A program made the translations under genes and the position numbers. A stretch of DNA of 64,000 nt, taken from Plantibacter sp050587525. Lineage in GTDB: Bacteria; Actinomycetota; Actinomycetes; Actinomycetales; Microbacteriaceae. The notes under the pieces were generated by a model. It had not been told where the DNA came from. It saw nothing but the letters and a program-made list of their open reading frames with translations, and did not search any database. Positions 44,642 to 52,462 of this stretch are shown here, one piece after another; the stretch's first letter is position 1; the number at the start of each line of letters is the position of its first letter. The stretch spans positions 124,001 to 188,000 of the forward strand of contig NZ_JBOBFT010000007.1 of assembly GCF_050587525.1 (NCBI RefSeq). The letters run 5' to 3'.

Positions 44642-44997
44642 CGCGACTCCCCCTCAGCGACGACGAAGGCCACCGCGGCGCCGCCGTCGTGCGTCATCGA
44701 CAGGTGGAGGCTCGTGATCCCGCGTGCCGCGACGACCTCGGCCGTCACCCCGGTCAGGTGGAAATCGGGGCTGCCCTCCGGACCGTTGACGACGGCCATC
44801 TCCTGCCAGCGCACGCCGTCGGACGAGCCGAGCGCTTTGATGAGCGCTTCCTTCGCGGCGAATCTGCCGGCGAGCGAACGCAACGGCAGCTCCCGTTCGA
44901 CCGGGACGAACAGGCGCTCGCGGAGACCGGGGGTCCTCGTGACCGCGCGTTCGAATCTGGCGAGGTCCACGAGGTCCACGCCGATGCCGATGATCAT
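44638..44997 (-). CDS. acpS: holo-[acyl-carrier-protein] synthase
   Basis: The 119-residue enzyme attaches phosphopantetheine from CoA to acyl carrier protein. The Mg-binding IGIGVDLVDLARFE (3-16) and GRFAAKEALIKALGSSDGVRW are both intact. The ATG at 44997 is six bases downstream of TAGAGT, so the run acpS-alr-tsaE-tsaB-rimI-tsaD probably begins with a leaderless mRNA. It is separated from glmS by 73 bases. Confidence 0.95.
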   Translation of the reverse strand: MIIGIGVDLVDLARFERAVTRTPGLRERLFVPVERELPLRSLAGRFAAKEALIKALGSSDGVRWQEMAVVNGPEGSPDFHLTGVTAEVVAARGITSLHLSMTHDGGAAVAFVVAEGESR

Positions 44998-45003
44998 GCT
45001 TCT

Positions 45004-45009
45004 ACTCTA
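45004..45009 (-). promoter_or_regulatory. -10 element of a leaderless promoter (acpS run)
   Basis: TAGAGT on the minus strand ends six bases before the acpS ATG. It is identical to the elements before the glycerophosphodiesterase and PabC-like genes. Confidence 0.5.
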
Positions 45010-45070
45010 CGGCGAGGCGCACGGCCGACCGGTCCGCCACATCGGGACCGGTGGACTGCCTCGCCACGCC

Positions 45071-46918
45071 CTATTCGACCGTGACGGACTTCGCGAGGTT
45101 GCGCGGCTGATCGACGTCGAGCCCCTTCGCCGTCGCGAGTTCCATCGCGAAGATGTGGAGCGGGATGACGGCGAGCATGGGCTCGAAGAGCGGCGCGGCG
45201 AGCGGGATCTGGATGACCTCGTCCGCAAACGGGAGGACTGCTGCATCGCCCTGTTCCGCGATCGCGATGATGCGAGCGCCGCGGGCACGGATCTCCTGGA
45301 TGTTGGAGACGACCTTCGGGTGCAGGACGGCGGAGCCGCGCGGGCTCGGGACGACGACGAAGACGGGCTGGCCAGGCTCGATGAGCGCGATCGGACCGTG
45401 CTTGAGCTCGCCGCCCGCGAAGCCCTCCGCGTGGATGTAGGCGAGTTCCTTGAGCTTGAGCGCGCCCTCGAGCGCGATCGGGTAGCCGACGTGACGACCG
45501 AGGAACAGGACGGCGCGCGTGTCGGCCATCCAGTGCGCGAGCTGGGCGATCTTCTCGGACGCGCCGAGGATGCTGGCGATCTTGTCCGGGATGCCGTTCA
45601 GCTCGGCCACCTGCTCGGCGAGGACCGCCGGCTCCTGCGCGCCGCGCACGCGGGCGAGGTGCAGGGCGAAGAGGTAGATGGCGGCGACCTGCGCGACGAA
45701 CGCCTTGGTCGAGGCGACCGCGACCTCCGGGCCGGCGTGCGTGTAGACGACGGCGTCGGACTCCCGCGGGATCGTGGCGCCCTGCGTGTTGCAGATGGAG
45801 AGCGTCTTCGCGCCGGCCTCGCGGGCGTAGCGGACGGCCATGAGCGTGTCCATGGTCTCGCCCGACTGGCTGATCGAGACGATGAGCGTCTTGGCGTCGA
45901 TCACGGGGTCGCGGTAGCGGAACTCGTGGCTGAGTTCGACAGACACGGGGATGCCGGCCCACTTCTCGATCGCGTAGGTGCCGACGAGACCGGAGTACGC
46001 GGCCGTGCCGCAGCCGATGATGACGATGCGGTTGATCTCGCTGAAGAGCTCGTCGAGGCCGCTCAGTTCCGGGATGACGACCTGGCCGTCGGCGATGCGG
46101 CCGCGCAGGGTGTTGGCGACGGCGTCGGGCTCTTCGCTGATCTCCTTGGCCATGAAGCTCGACCAGCCGCCCTTCTCGGCGGCGGAGGCGTCCCACTGCA
46201 CGTCGAAGGCCTCGGTCTCGACGGGCTGGCCGAAGAAGTCGGTGACGGTGACCTGGTTCGGGGTGATCGTGACGATCTGGTCCTGGCCGATGGCGACGGC
46301 ACGGCGCGTGAACTGCACGAACGCGGCGACGTCGGAGCCGAGGAAGTTCTCACCGTCGCCGAGCCCGATGACGAGCGGCGAGTTGCGGCGGGCGCCGACG
46401 ACGACGCCGGGGAGGTCCTGGTGCATGGCGAGGAGGGTGAAGGCGCCGTCGAGGCGGCTGACGACCCGGCGGAACGCCTCCGCGAGGTCGCCCGTGGCGC
46501 GGTACTCTCGGCCGATGAGGGCTGCGGCGACCTCGGTGTCGGTCTCGCTCTCGAAGGTGAAGCCGTCCGCGAGGAGTTCGGCCCGCAGATCGGCGAAGTT
46601 CTCGATGATGCCGTTGTGGATGAGGGCGAGCTTGCCGTCGTCACCGAGGTGGGGGTGCGCGTTGCGGTCGGTGGGTCCGCCGTGGGTCGCCCAGCGGGTG
46701 TGGCCGATGCCGGTCGAGCCGCTCGCGATGGGGTTCGCGTCGAGGTCGTCCGTGAGCTTGACGAGTTTGCCGGCGCGCTTGCGGGTGTGCAGTTCGCCGT
46801 TCGCGTCGAGCACGGCGATGCCCGCCGAGTCGTACCCGCGGTACTCGAGCCGCTTCAGTCCACCGAGCAAGACGTCGACCGTCTTGTCGTCTCCGACGTA
46901 ACCCACGATTCCACACAT
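45071..46918 (-). CDS. glmS: glutamine-fructose-6-phosphate aminotransferase
   Basis: The enzyme makes glucosamine 6-phosphate, the first step towards UDP-GlcNAc. The 615-residue protein has the glutaminase nucleophile at Cys2 (MCGIVGYVG), GIGHTRWATHG near 72-82, and two SIS sugar-isomerase domains with SHEFRYRD, SISQSGETMDT and the C-terminal PRNLAKSVTVE. Met-Cys at the N-terminus fixes the start at ATG 46918; the frame open above it is therefore not used. TATGCT lies seven bases upstream, consistent with a leaderless mRNA and with no glmS ribozyme leader. Confidence 0.97.
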   Translation of the reverse strand: MCGIVGYVGDDKTVDVLLGGLKRLEYRGYDSAGIAVLDANGELHTRKRAGKLVKLTDDLDANPIASGSTGIGHTRWATHGGPTDRNAHPHLGDDGKLALIHNGIIENFADLRAELLADGFTFESETDTEVAAALIGREYRATGDLAEAFRRVVSRLDGAFTLLAMHQDLPGVVVGARRNSPLVIGLGDGENFLGSDVAAFVQFTRRAVAIGQDQIVTITPNQVTVTDFFGQPVETEAFDVQWDASAAEKGGWSSFMAKEISEEPDAVANTLRGRIADGQVVIPELSGLDELFSEINRIVIIGCGTAAYSGLVGTYAIEKWAGIPVSVELSHEFRYRDPVIDAKTLIVSISQSGETMDTLMAVRYAREAGAKTLSICNTQGATIPRESDAVVYTHAGPEVAVASTKAFVAQVAAIYLFALHLARVRGAQEPAVLAEQVAELNGIPDKIASILGASEKIAQLAHWMADTRAVLFLGRHVGYPIALEGALKLKELAYIHAEGFAGGELKHGPIALIEPGQPVFVVVPSPRGSAVLHPKVVSNIQEIRARGARIIAIAEQGDAAVLPFADEVIQIPLAAPLFEPMLAVIPLHIFAMELATAKGLDVDQPRNLAKSVTVE

Positions 46919-46925
46919 AGGAACG

Positions 46926-46931
46926 AGCATA
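46926..46931 (-). promoter_or_regulatory. -10 element of a leaderless promoter (glmS)
   Basis: TATGCT on the minus strand is seven bases from the ATG of glmS. No Shine-Dalgarno sequence is present. Confidence 0.45.
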
Positions 46932-46968
46932 ACCGCGCGGTTTTGGGAGGACGCCGCACGAAATCGGC

Positions 46969-48405
46969 TCAGCGCTCGAGTGCTCGCAGGCCCAGCCAGG
47001 CGGCCGTGCGGTCGTCCGGATCCCCCATCGAGAGCCCGGTCAGCTCTTCGATGCGTTCCATCCGCGTGCGGAGCGTCTGACGGTGGATCCCGAGGCGCTC
47101 GGCGGTCACACCCCACGAGCCGTCCTCAATGAGGTAGCGGCGCAGCGTCTCGGTCAGCTCCCCGTGTCGACCGTCTCCGTCTCGGAGGCCGTCGAGCACG
47201 GTCGCGAGCTGGTCGGCTGCGGCCGGGTCGAGACGGTCGAACACGTAGCTGACCGTCGGCAGGGCGCGGTACCTGGCGAGCACGCGGCCGTCGGTCGCCG
47301 CGACCTCGTGCGCCTGCGCCGCCTCCCGTGCCGTCCGGGCGAGGGCGTCGAGCGAGGCGCTTCCGCCGAGGCCGCATCGGACGGGGACGGGTGCGGTCTG
47401 ATCGAACGCCTCGATGCGGTCCACGAGCGCGTCGACCCGGTCGTCGCGGATGAAGCCGAGCACCTGCCCGTGCCTGACCGTCATGATCTGCTCGCAGTCC
47501 AGCTCGTCGAACCACCGGCTGGCGATCTGCTCGACGTCGACGGTCTTCGATCGGGATGAGAGGACGAACGCCGTGAGCTCGGTCTCCCGCACACCCCAGC
47601 GCAGCAGGAGGGAGCGGACCTCGACGGGGTCGCCGGAGAGCAGCGCGTCGATCATGACCTCGCGGCCGAGCCGTTCCGTCACCGTGTGGTCGTGCGTGCG
47701 GAGGATGAGGTCGAGGAGCGCCGCGGCCTGGGAGGCGAGGGAACGACTCCGGCTGAGCGATCCTTCGCGGGACGAGATCACGAGGTGGGCCGCGAGGTCC
47801 TCGCCGAGGCCGATGGGGTGCACCTGCAGACCCGGGTGGCGCACGCGCACGGGACGCTGGAACGCGACGGCGACCGCGTCCTGCACGTGGAGGCCTCCGG
47901 CACCGGCGCTCGCGATCGTCTGCCCGTGGCTGTCGAGGAGAACCGCCCACCCGTCGATGCGCTGCGCGAGCTCGGCGACGACCGCTCCCACCCCGCCGCG
48001 CCTGGCGACCTGGGTCAGCACACGCGTCCCGCTCGCGACGAGTCGGTCCTCGGCTGCCTGATCGTTCGCGAGGAGCGCGACGAGCGTCGGCAGGAGCACG
48101 GCGGGGTCCGCGTCGCAGCACAGCACGGTCGTGCCGGATGCCGCGAGTCGTCGACGTTGACCCTCGGAGGCCGGACCGACGACGAGGGCGGCACCCGTGA
48201 GGGACGCCTTGTGCCCCGGTCCGTCGGCGAGCGCGCTCACTGCGGTCGCCGCATCGGCCACGACGACCGTGACGAAGTCGGGGTGGGCGAGCACCGTGAA
48301 GTCGACGAGCCGCACGGCCTGGTCGATCTGCGCCGTCGTCGCCACGGCGCCGGGCAAGAGTTCGGCACCGAGCGCTCGGACGACGGATGCGAGGTCGCGA
48401 CTCAT
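46969..48405 (-). CDS. PucR-family transcriptional regulator
   Basis: The 478-residue protein has an N-terminal PucR-like sensor region, a central GGDEF-like domain of the CdaR type, and a C-terminal helix-turn-helix (GSWGVTAERLGIHRQTLRTRMERIEELTG, about 438-466). The family activates genes for purine, sugar-acid or amine catabolism. It is divergent from an alcohol dehydrogenase and an APC permease, its likely targets. The ATG at 48405 lies six bases after TACACT (leaderless); the frame extends upstream without support. Confidence 0.9.
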   Translation of the reverse strand: MSRDLASVVRALGAELLPGAVATTAQIDQAVRLVDFTVLAHPDFVTVVVADAATAVSALADGPGHKASLTGAALVVGPASEGQRRRLAASGTTVLCCDADPAVLLPTLVALLANDQAAEDRLVASGTRVLTQVARRGGVGAVVAELAQRIDGWAVLLDSHGQTIASAGAGGLHVQDAVAVAFQRPVRVRHPGLQVHPIGLGEDLAAHLVISSREGSLSRSRSLASQAAALLDLILRTHDHTVTERLGREVMIDALLSGDPVEVRSLLLRWGVRETELTAFVLSSRSKTVDVEQIASRWFDELDCEQIMTVRHGQVLGFIRDDRVDALVDRIEAFDQTAPVPVRCGLGGSASLDALARTAREAAQAHEVAATDGRVLARYRALPTVSYVFDRLDPAAADQLATVLDGLRDGDGRHGELTETLRRYLIEDGSWGVTAERLGIHRQTLRTRMERIEELTGLSMGDPDDRTAAWLGLRALER

Positions 48406-48411
48406 GAGACG

Positions 48412-48417
48412 AGTGTA
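48412..48417 (-). promoter_or_regulatory. -10 element of a leaderless promoter (PucR regulator)
   Basis: TACACT on the minus strand is six bases before the ATG at 48405. The divergent intergenic region also holds TTCACACAAATTCACA (48442-48457), two TTCACA half-sites in tandem, a possible regulator site. Confidence 0.4.
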
Positions 48418-48501
48418 CGAGATGGCGAAAGATGCGTGGCCATTCACACAAATTCACAGTGCCATCGTGCACCCGGCTCCTTACCATCGTCTCAGCCGTC
48501 C

Positions 48502-48549
48502 CGATCGTCACCATCGTCACCGATCGTCACCGATCGTCACCATCGTCCC
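48502..48549. repeat. short imperfect tandem repeat in the alcohol dehydrogenase leader
   Basis: CGATCGTCAC occurs three times with CATCGTCAC and CATCGTCCC variants, five units of 9-10 bases. It ends 26 bases before the alcohol dehydrogenase start. Confidence 0.7.
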
Positions 48550-48574
48550 GCCCGACCAGCCCGAGAGGAACCCC

Positions 48575-49672
48575 ATGAAGGCCGTCGTCTTCCGCACACC
48601 CAACGAACCCATCGAGGTCGTCGACGTCGACCTCGCGAGCCCGAAGGCGGGCGAGGTCCGCGTCAAGATCGCCGCGGCCGGCGTCTGCCACTCCGACCTG
48701 CACGTCAAGCGCGGAGAATGGGATGCGGCAGTCCCGCTCGTGATGGGACACGAGGGTTCCGGCGTCGTCGTCGAACTCGGCGAAGGCGTCACCTCGCTCT
48801 CCGTCGGCGACCACGTCGTCCTCTCCTGGGTCCCGCCGTGCGGCGAGTGCCGGTACTGCCGCTCCGGCCACGAGGCCCGCTGCCAGAAGGTCGCGACCGT
48901 GGTCGCCCCGCTCGGCGTCCTCTTCGACGGCACCTCGCGCCTCTCGACGAACGGCGAGCCGCTGCACCACTACCTCGGCGTCTCCTCCTTCGCGGAAGAG
49001 GTCGTCGTGCCGGCGTCCGGCGCCATCAAGGTCCGTGACGACGCCCCCCTCGACGTCGTCGCCCTCGTCGGCTGCGCCGTCGCAACGGGCGTCGGCGCCG
49101 TCCTCAACACGGCGGCCGTCGAACCCGGGTCCACGGTCGTCGTGATCGGCTGCGGCGGCGTCGGCCTCAACGTCGTCCAGGGCGCGAAGCTCGCCGGCGC
49201 CGAACGGATCATCGCCGTCGACGTCCGCGACGACAAGACCGCACTCGCCGTCCAGTTCGGCGCGACCGACCGCATCGATGCGTCGAAGACCGATGCCGTG
49301 AAGGCGCTCTTCGAGATGCTGCCGGACGGCGCCGACTACGCGTTCGACGCCATCGGCCGCACGACCACCACGGAGCAGGCCATCCAGATGCTCGGGCTCG
49401 GCGGCGCCGCGGTCATCGTCGGCCTCCCACCGACCGGCGCGAAGGCGTCCTTCGAACCGCTCGTCCTCGCCGAAGCCGACCAGCGCATCCTCGGCTCGAA
49501 CTATGGAAGCGTCCGGCCGTCCATCGACATCCCCGCTCTCGTCGACCGCTACATGGACGGGCAGCTCATGCTCGACCCGCTCGTCTCCTCGCGCCGGCCC
49601 CTCGCGGAGGCGGCGGCGGCGTTCGACGACCTGCAGTCCGGCAACGCGCTCCGCACGCTGCTCATCCCCTGA
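48575..49672 (+). CDS. zinc-dependent alcohol dehydrogenase
   Basis: The 365-residue medium-chain dehydrogenase binds catalytic zinc through Cys38, His59 and Glu60 (CHSD, GHEGSG) and structural zinc through Cys89, Cys92, Cys95 and Cys103. The Rossmann motif VIGCGGVGLNVVQGAKLAGA follows near residue 178. It oxidises alcohols with NAD+, but the substrate is unknown. The ATG has GAGAGGAA upstream. The last 19 bases, including the stop, are directly duplicated after the gene. It is probably co-regulated with the downstream APC permease by the divergent PucR protein. Confidence 0.92.
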   Translation: MKAVVFRTPNEPIEVVDVDLASPKAGEVRVKIAAAGVCHSDLHVKRGEWDAAVPLVMGHEGSGVVVELGEGVTSLSVGDHVVLSWVPPCGECRYCRSGHEARCQKVATVVAPLGVLFDGTSRLSTNGEPLHHYLGVSSFAEEVVVPASGAIKVRDDAPLDVVALVGCAVATGVGAVLNTAAVEPGSTVVVIGCGGVGLNVVQGAKLAGAERIIAVDVRDDKTALAVQFGATDRIDASKTDAVKALFEMLPDGADYAFDAIGRTTTTEQAIQMLGLGGAAVIVGLPPTGAKASFEPLVLAEADQRILGSNYGSVRPSIDIPALVDRYMDGQLMLDPLVSSRRPLAEAAAAFDDLQSGNALRTLLIP

Positions 49673-49694
49673 GCCGCTGCTCATCCCCTGAGCC
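49657..49694. repeat. 19-bp direct duplication over the stop codon
   Basis: GCTGCTCATCCCCTGAGCC occurs twice in tandem (49657-49675 and 49676-49694), each with an in-frame TGA. The first TGA ends the alcohol dehydrogenase. Confidence 0.9.
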
Positions 49695-49750
49695 GCACCC
49701 CAGACCCGGCGGGGGCGTTTCGATCCCCAGGAACGTCTCCGCCGACCCAA

Positions 49751-49785
49751 GCACCACCAGCACCACCAGCACCACCACCAGCACC
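49751..49785. repeat. CAC/CAG simple-sequence tract
   Basis: A trinucleotide tract of CAC and CAG codon-like units (GCACCACCAGCACCACC... ) fills part of the gap between the dehydrogenase and the permease. No gene was seen in this gap. Confidence 0.75.
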
Positions 49786-49876
49786 CCGCGACACCCCGCA
49801 GCAGTACCCCGCACACCCCACCCGTTCGGCCCCACCGCCCGTCCCGACCCGACCCGACTCATAGGAGAGCCTGCAC

Positions 49877-51334
49877 ATGTCCTCACGCACCGCATCACCT
49901 CCGTCCGGACCAGCTTCCGGCCAGTCCTCCCCCGCCGACGCCGGGCTCCGCCGCGGCGTCATGAGCGGGCCGGAGCTCGCAGCGCAGGCCATCGCGAACA
50001 TCGCCCCGAGCGCCGTCATCGCCTTCACCGCCGCCGCGATCTACCTCGGCGCCGGCAACGGCACGATCCTCTCGTTCGTCCTCGCCACGATCGTGATCCT
50101 GAGCGTCGGCTACTGCGTCGCGGTCTTCGCGAAGCGCCACGCCTCCGCCGGCTCCCTCTACACCTACGTCGCGAAGGGCCTCGGACCGTTCGGCGCCTAC
50201 CTCGCGGGCGTCACCCTCCTCATCGGCTGTTGGGGCATCGCCGCAGGCTCCCTCGGCGGCGCGGTGTCCTACTTCAACCAGTTCCTCGTCCTGATCGGCC
50301 TTCCGGTCGGCGGGCCCGTCTCCTACGCGATCATCGCCATCGTCGTCGGGGGCCTCGCCACGCTCTTCACCATCCGCGGCATCCGTCTCTCCGCCCGCGT
50401 CTCCCTCGTCCTCGAGCTCGTCTCCATCACGATCATCATGGTCCTGCTCGTCCTCGCCCTCGTCTGGGCCGGACCGCGGGCCTGGGACCCATCGCAGTTC
50501 AGCCTCGAAGGCGTGCCGCTCCAGGGCGTCGCCGCCGGCATGGTCCTCGGCATCCTCGGGTTCGTCGGCTTCTCCTCGGCGGACGCACTCGGCCGCGAGG
50601 CGAAGAACCCGTACGTCGCGATCCCCCGCGCCATCATGTGGAGCGCCGTGACCGTCGGCTTCCTCTACGTCTTCGCCGCCTACACGCAGGTCGTCGTCCT
50701 CGGCGCCGGCCTCGGCGAGAGCGCGAGCCCCCTCGAGGAGATCGCGACCACGATCGGCATGCCGGCCTGGTTCGCCCCCGTCCTCACCTTCGGCGTCGGC
50801 GCCTCGTTCTTCGCCGTCGTCGTCGCGCCGCTCAACGTCGTGGGCCGCATCGTCTACGTCATGGGCAAGGAGGGCGTCGTTGCCGAGCGCTTCGGCCGCA
50901 CCCACGATCGCCACCTCACCCCGCACCGCGTGCTGCTCGTCGCCGGGCCCGCCGCCATCCTCCTCGACGTCATCATGATCGCGTCCGGCGTCGACCCGAT
51001 GAACATCGTCGTGTGGGTCGACACGTACGGCACGTACGGCTACATGGTCGCGTATGCGCTCGTCGCGATCGCCTGCGTCGTCTACACCCGCCGCGAGGGC
51101 ATGCGGAACGGCCTCGTCTGGGTGTGCGCCGTCATCGCCGTCCTCAGCATGGCGTACGTGTTCTTCGCGAACGTCGTGCCCGTTCCGGCGTTCCCGCTCA
51201 ACGTCATCCCGTACCTGTTCCTCGCCACCCTCGCGGTCGCGATCGGCTGGTACGTGTACCTCGCGAAGCGTCGCCCAGAGGTCATCCGGAACATCGGCAA
51301 CACCGAGACCGACATCCTCGAGGGCGTCGGCTGA
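49877..51334 (+). CDS. APC-superfamily amino acid/amine permease
   Basis: The 485-residue protein has twelve transmembrane segments between about 35 and 465, after a Ser/Pro-rich N-terminus. The helix-1 motif (ELAAQAIANIAPSAVIAF) and ADALGREAKNPYVAIPRAIMWS near residue 230 are typical of the APC family. Amino acids or amines are the usual substrates. ATAGGAGAG lies ten bases before the ATG. Genomic association with an alcohol dehydrogenase and a PucR regulator suggests uptake of an amine or amino alcohol that is then oxidised. Confidence 0.9.
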   Translation: MSSRTASPPSGPASGQSSPADAGLRRGVMSGPELAAQAIANIAPSAVIAFTAAAIYLGAGNGTILSFVLATIVILSVGYCVAVFAKRHASAGSLYTYVAKGLGPFGAYLAGVTLLIGCWGIAAGSLGGAVSYFNQFLVLIGLPVGGPVSYAIIAIVVGGLATLFTIRGIRLSARVSLVLELVSITIIMVLLVLALVWAGPRAWDPSQFSLEGVPLQGVAAGMVLGILGFVGFSSADALGREAKNPYVAIPRAIMWSAVTVGFLYVFAAYTQVVVLGAGLGESASPLEEIATTIGMPAWFAPVLTFGVGASFFAVVVAPLNVVGRIVYVMGKEGVVAERFGRTHDRHLTPHRVLLVAGPAAILLDVIMIASGVDPMNIVVWVDTYGTYGYMVAYALVAIACVVYTRREGMRNGLVWVCAVIAVLSMAYVFFANVVPVPAFPLNVIPYLFLATLAVAIGWYVYLAKRRPEVIRNIGNTETDILEGVG

Positions 51335-51355
51335 TCAACGCAGGCGCCGACCGCG

Positions 51356-51400
51356 AACGGCCCGTCCGCCCACCCATCAGGTGGAGTCGGACGGGCCGTT
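51356..51400. terminator. bidirectional terminator between APC permease and coaA
   Basis: Perfect 13-bp arms AACGGCCCGTCCG and CGGACGGGCCGTT enclose an inner CCACC/GGTGG stem. It lies between two convergent genes and can serve both. Confidence 0.75.
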
Positions 51401-51420
51401 CATCGTTGCGTCAGCGCCGC

Positions 51421-52374
51421 TCAGAGCTTGCGGAGCAGGACCGAGGAGACCGTGTGATCGGAGTCCTTCCGGAGCACGAGCTTGGCCCGTGAGCGGGTCG
51501 GACGGATGTTGTCGAGCAGGTTCGGCTCGTTGATGTCCTTCCAGTAGCCGGAAGCACGACGCCTCGCCTCCTCCTCCGAGAGATCGGCGAAGACATTGAA
51601 GTAGGAGTTCGGGTTCGAGAACGCGCCGCGCTGCAGGGCCATGAAGCGCTCGACGTACCAGGCCTCGATGTCGCGGGTCCTCGCGTCCACGTAGATGCTG
51701 AAGTCGAACAGGTCGCTGACCGCGAGGCCGTTCTTCGAGGCCGCCGGTTGCAGGACGTTGAGGCCCTCGACGATGAGGACGTCCGGGCGACGCACGACCA
51801 CCTGGGCCGTGGGGACGATGTCGTAGCGCAGGTGCGAGTAGAACGGCGCGCGCACTTCCTCCACGCCGCTCTTCACATCGGTGATGAACCGGAGGAGCGA
51901 ACGGCGGTCGTAGGACTCGGGGAAGCCCTTTCGGTCCATGATGCCGCGGCGCTCGAGCTCGGCGTTCGGGTAGAGGAAGCCATCGGTCGTGACGAGTTCG
52001 ACATGCGGGGTGTCCGGCCACTTCGCGAGCAGCTCGCGCAGGAGGCGCGCGATCGTGGACTTGCCGACGGCTACGGATCCGGCCACACCGATGACGAACG
52101 GCGTGCGGTAGCCGTGATCGCCGATGAACTGGCTCGTGGCACGGCCGAGGTCCTGTGTGTTCTTCGCATAGAGGCTCAGCAGCCGGCTGAGCGGCAGGTA
52201 GACCTCCTCGACCTCGCGCATGTCGAGTCGGTCGCCGAGTCCGCGGATCTGGACGACGTCGGTCTCACTGAGCGGGAGGCTGGCGGTGGGGGCGAGTCGT
52301 GCCCACTCCGCTCGGTCGATCTCCACGTACGGAGATGCCTGGCCCTGGGCGGTCCCGGTCGCTGTCGAACTCAT
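51421..52374 (-). CDS. coaA: type I pantothenate kinase
   Basis: The kinase phosphorylates pantothenate, the first step of CoA synthesis. The 317-residue protein has the P-loop GSVAVGKST (about 99-107), VTTDGFLYPNAELERRGIMDRKGFPESYD (138-166 region) and the RGAFSNPNSYFNVFADLSE segment typical of CoaA. The start at ATG 52374 fits the family and has GGAAGAGTGGAC upstream; the frame runs on upstream but has no homology character. Confidence 0.96.
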   Translation of the reverse strand: MSSTATGTAQGQASPYVEIDRAEWARLAPTASLPLSETDVVQIRGLGDRLDMREVEEVYLPLSRLLSLYAKNTQDLGRATSQFIGDHGYRTPFVIGVAGSVAVGKSTIARLLRELLAKWPDTPHVELVTTDGFLYPNAELERRGIMDRKGFPESYDRRSLLRFITDVKSGVEEVRAPFYSHLRYDIVPTAQVVVRRPDVLIVEGLNVLQPAASKNGLAVSDLFDFSIYVDARTRDIEAWYVERFMALQRGAFSNPNSYFNVFADLSEEEARRRASGYWKDINEPNLLDNIRPTRSRAKLVLRKDSDHTVSSVLLRKL

Positions 52375-52397
52375 GCGTCCACTCTTCCACACGCGTG

Positions 52398-52434
52398 GGC
52401 TCGGTTCCGTACCGATCCGGAGCGGAACCGAGCC
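52398..52434 (-). terminator. hairpin terminator of glmM
   Basis: GGCTCGGTTCCG and CGGAACCGAGCC are perfect 12-bp arms around a 13-base loop, 29 bases after the glmM stop and just upstream of coaA. A perfect palindrome AACAGTACTGTT (52453-52464) covers the glmM stop. Confidence 0.65.
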
Positions 52435-52462
52435 AACAGACGAACTGCTACGAACAGTACTG

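Noticed and set aside
46919..46968. A glmS ribozyme or riboswitch leader upstream of glmS
   Set aside because: Only seven bases separate the -10 element from the ATG, so there is no room for a leader.
43595..47080. An 1100-codon open frame antisense to alr, acpS and glmS
   Set aside because: Same reason: low-complexity charged translation with no motif, opposite to well-identified enzymes.
49751..49785. A small coding gene in the CAC/CAG tract
   Set aside because: The repeat translates into low-complexity runs in every frame and has no ribosome binding site.
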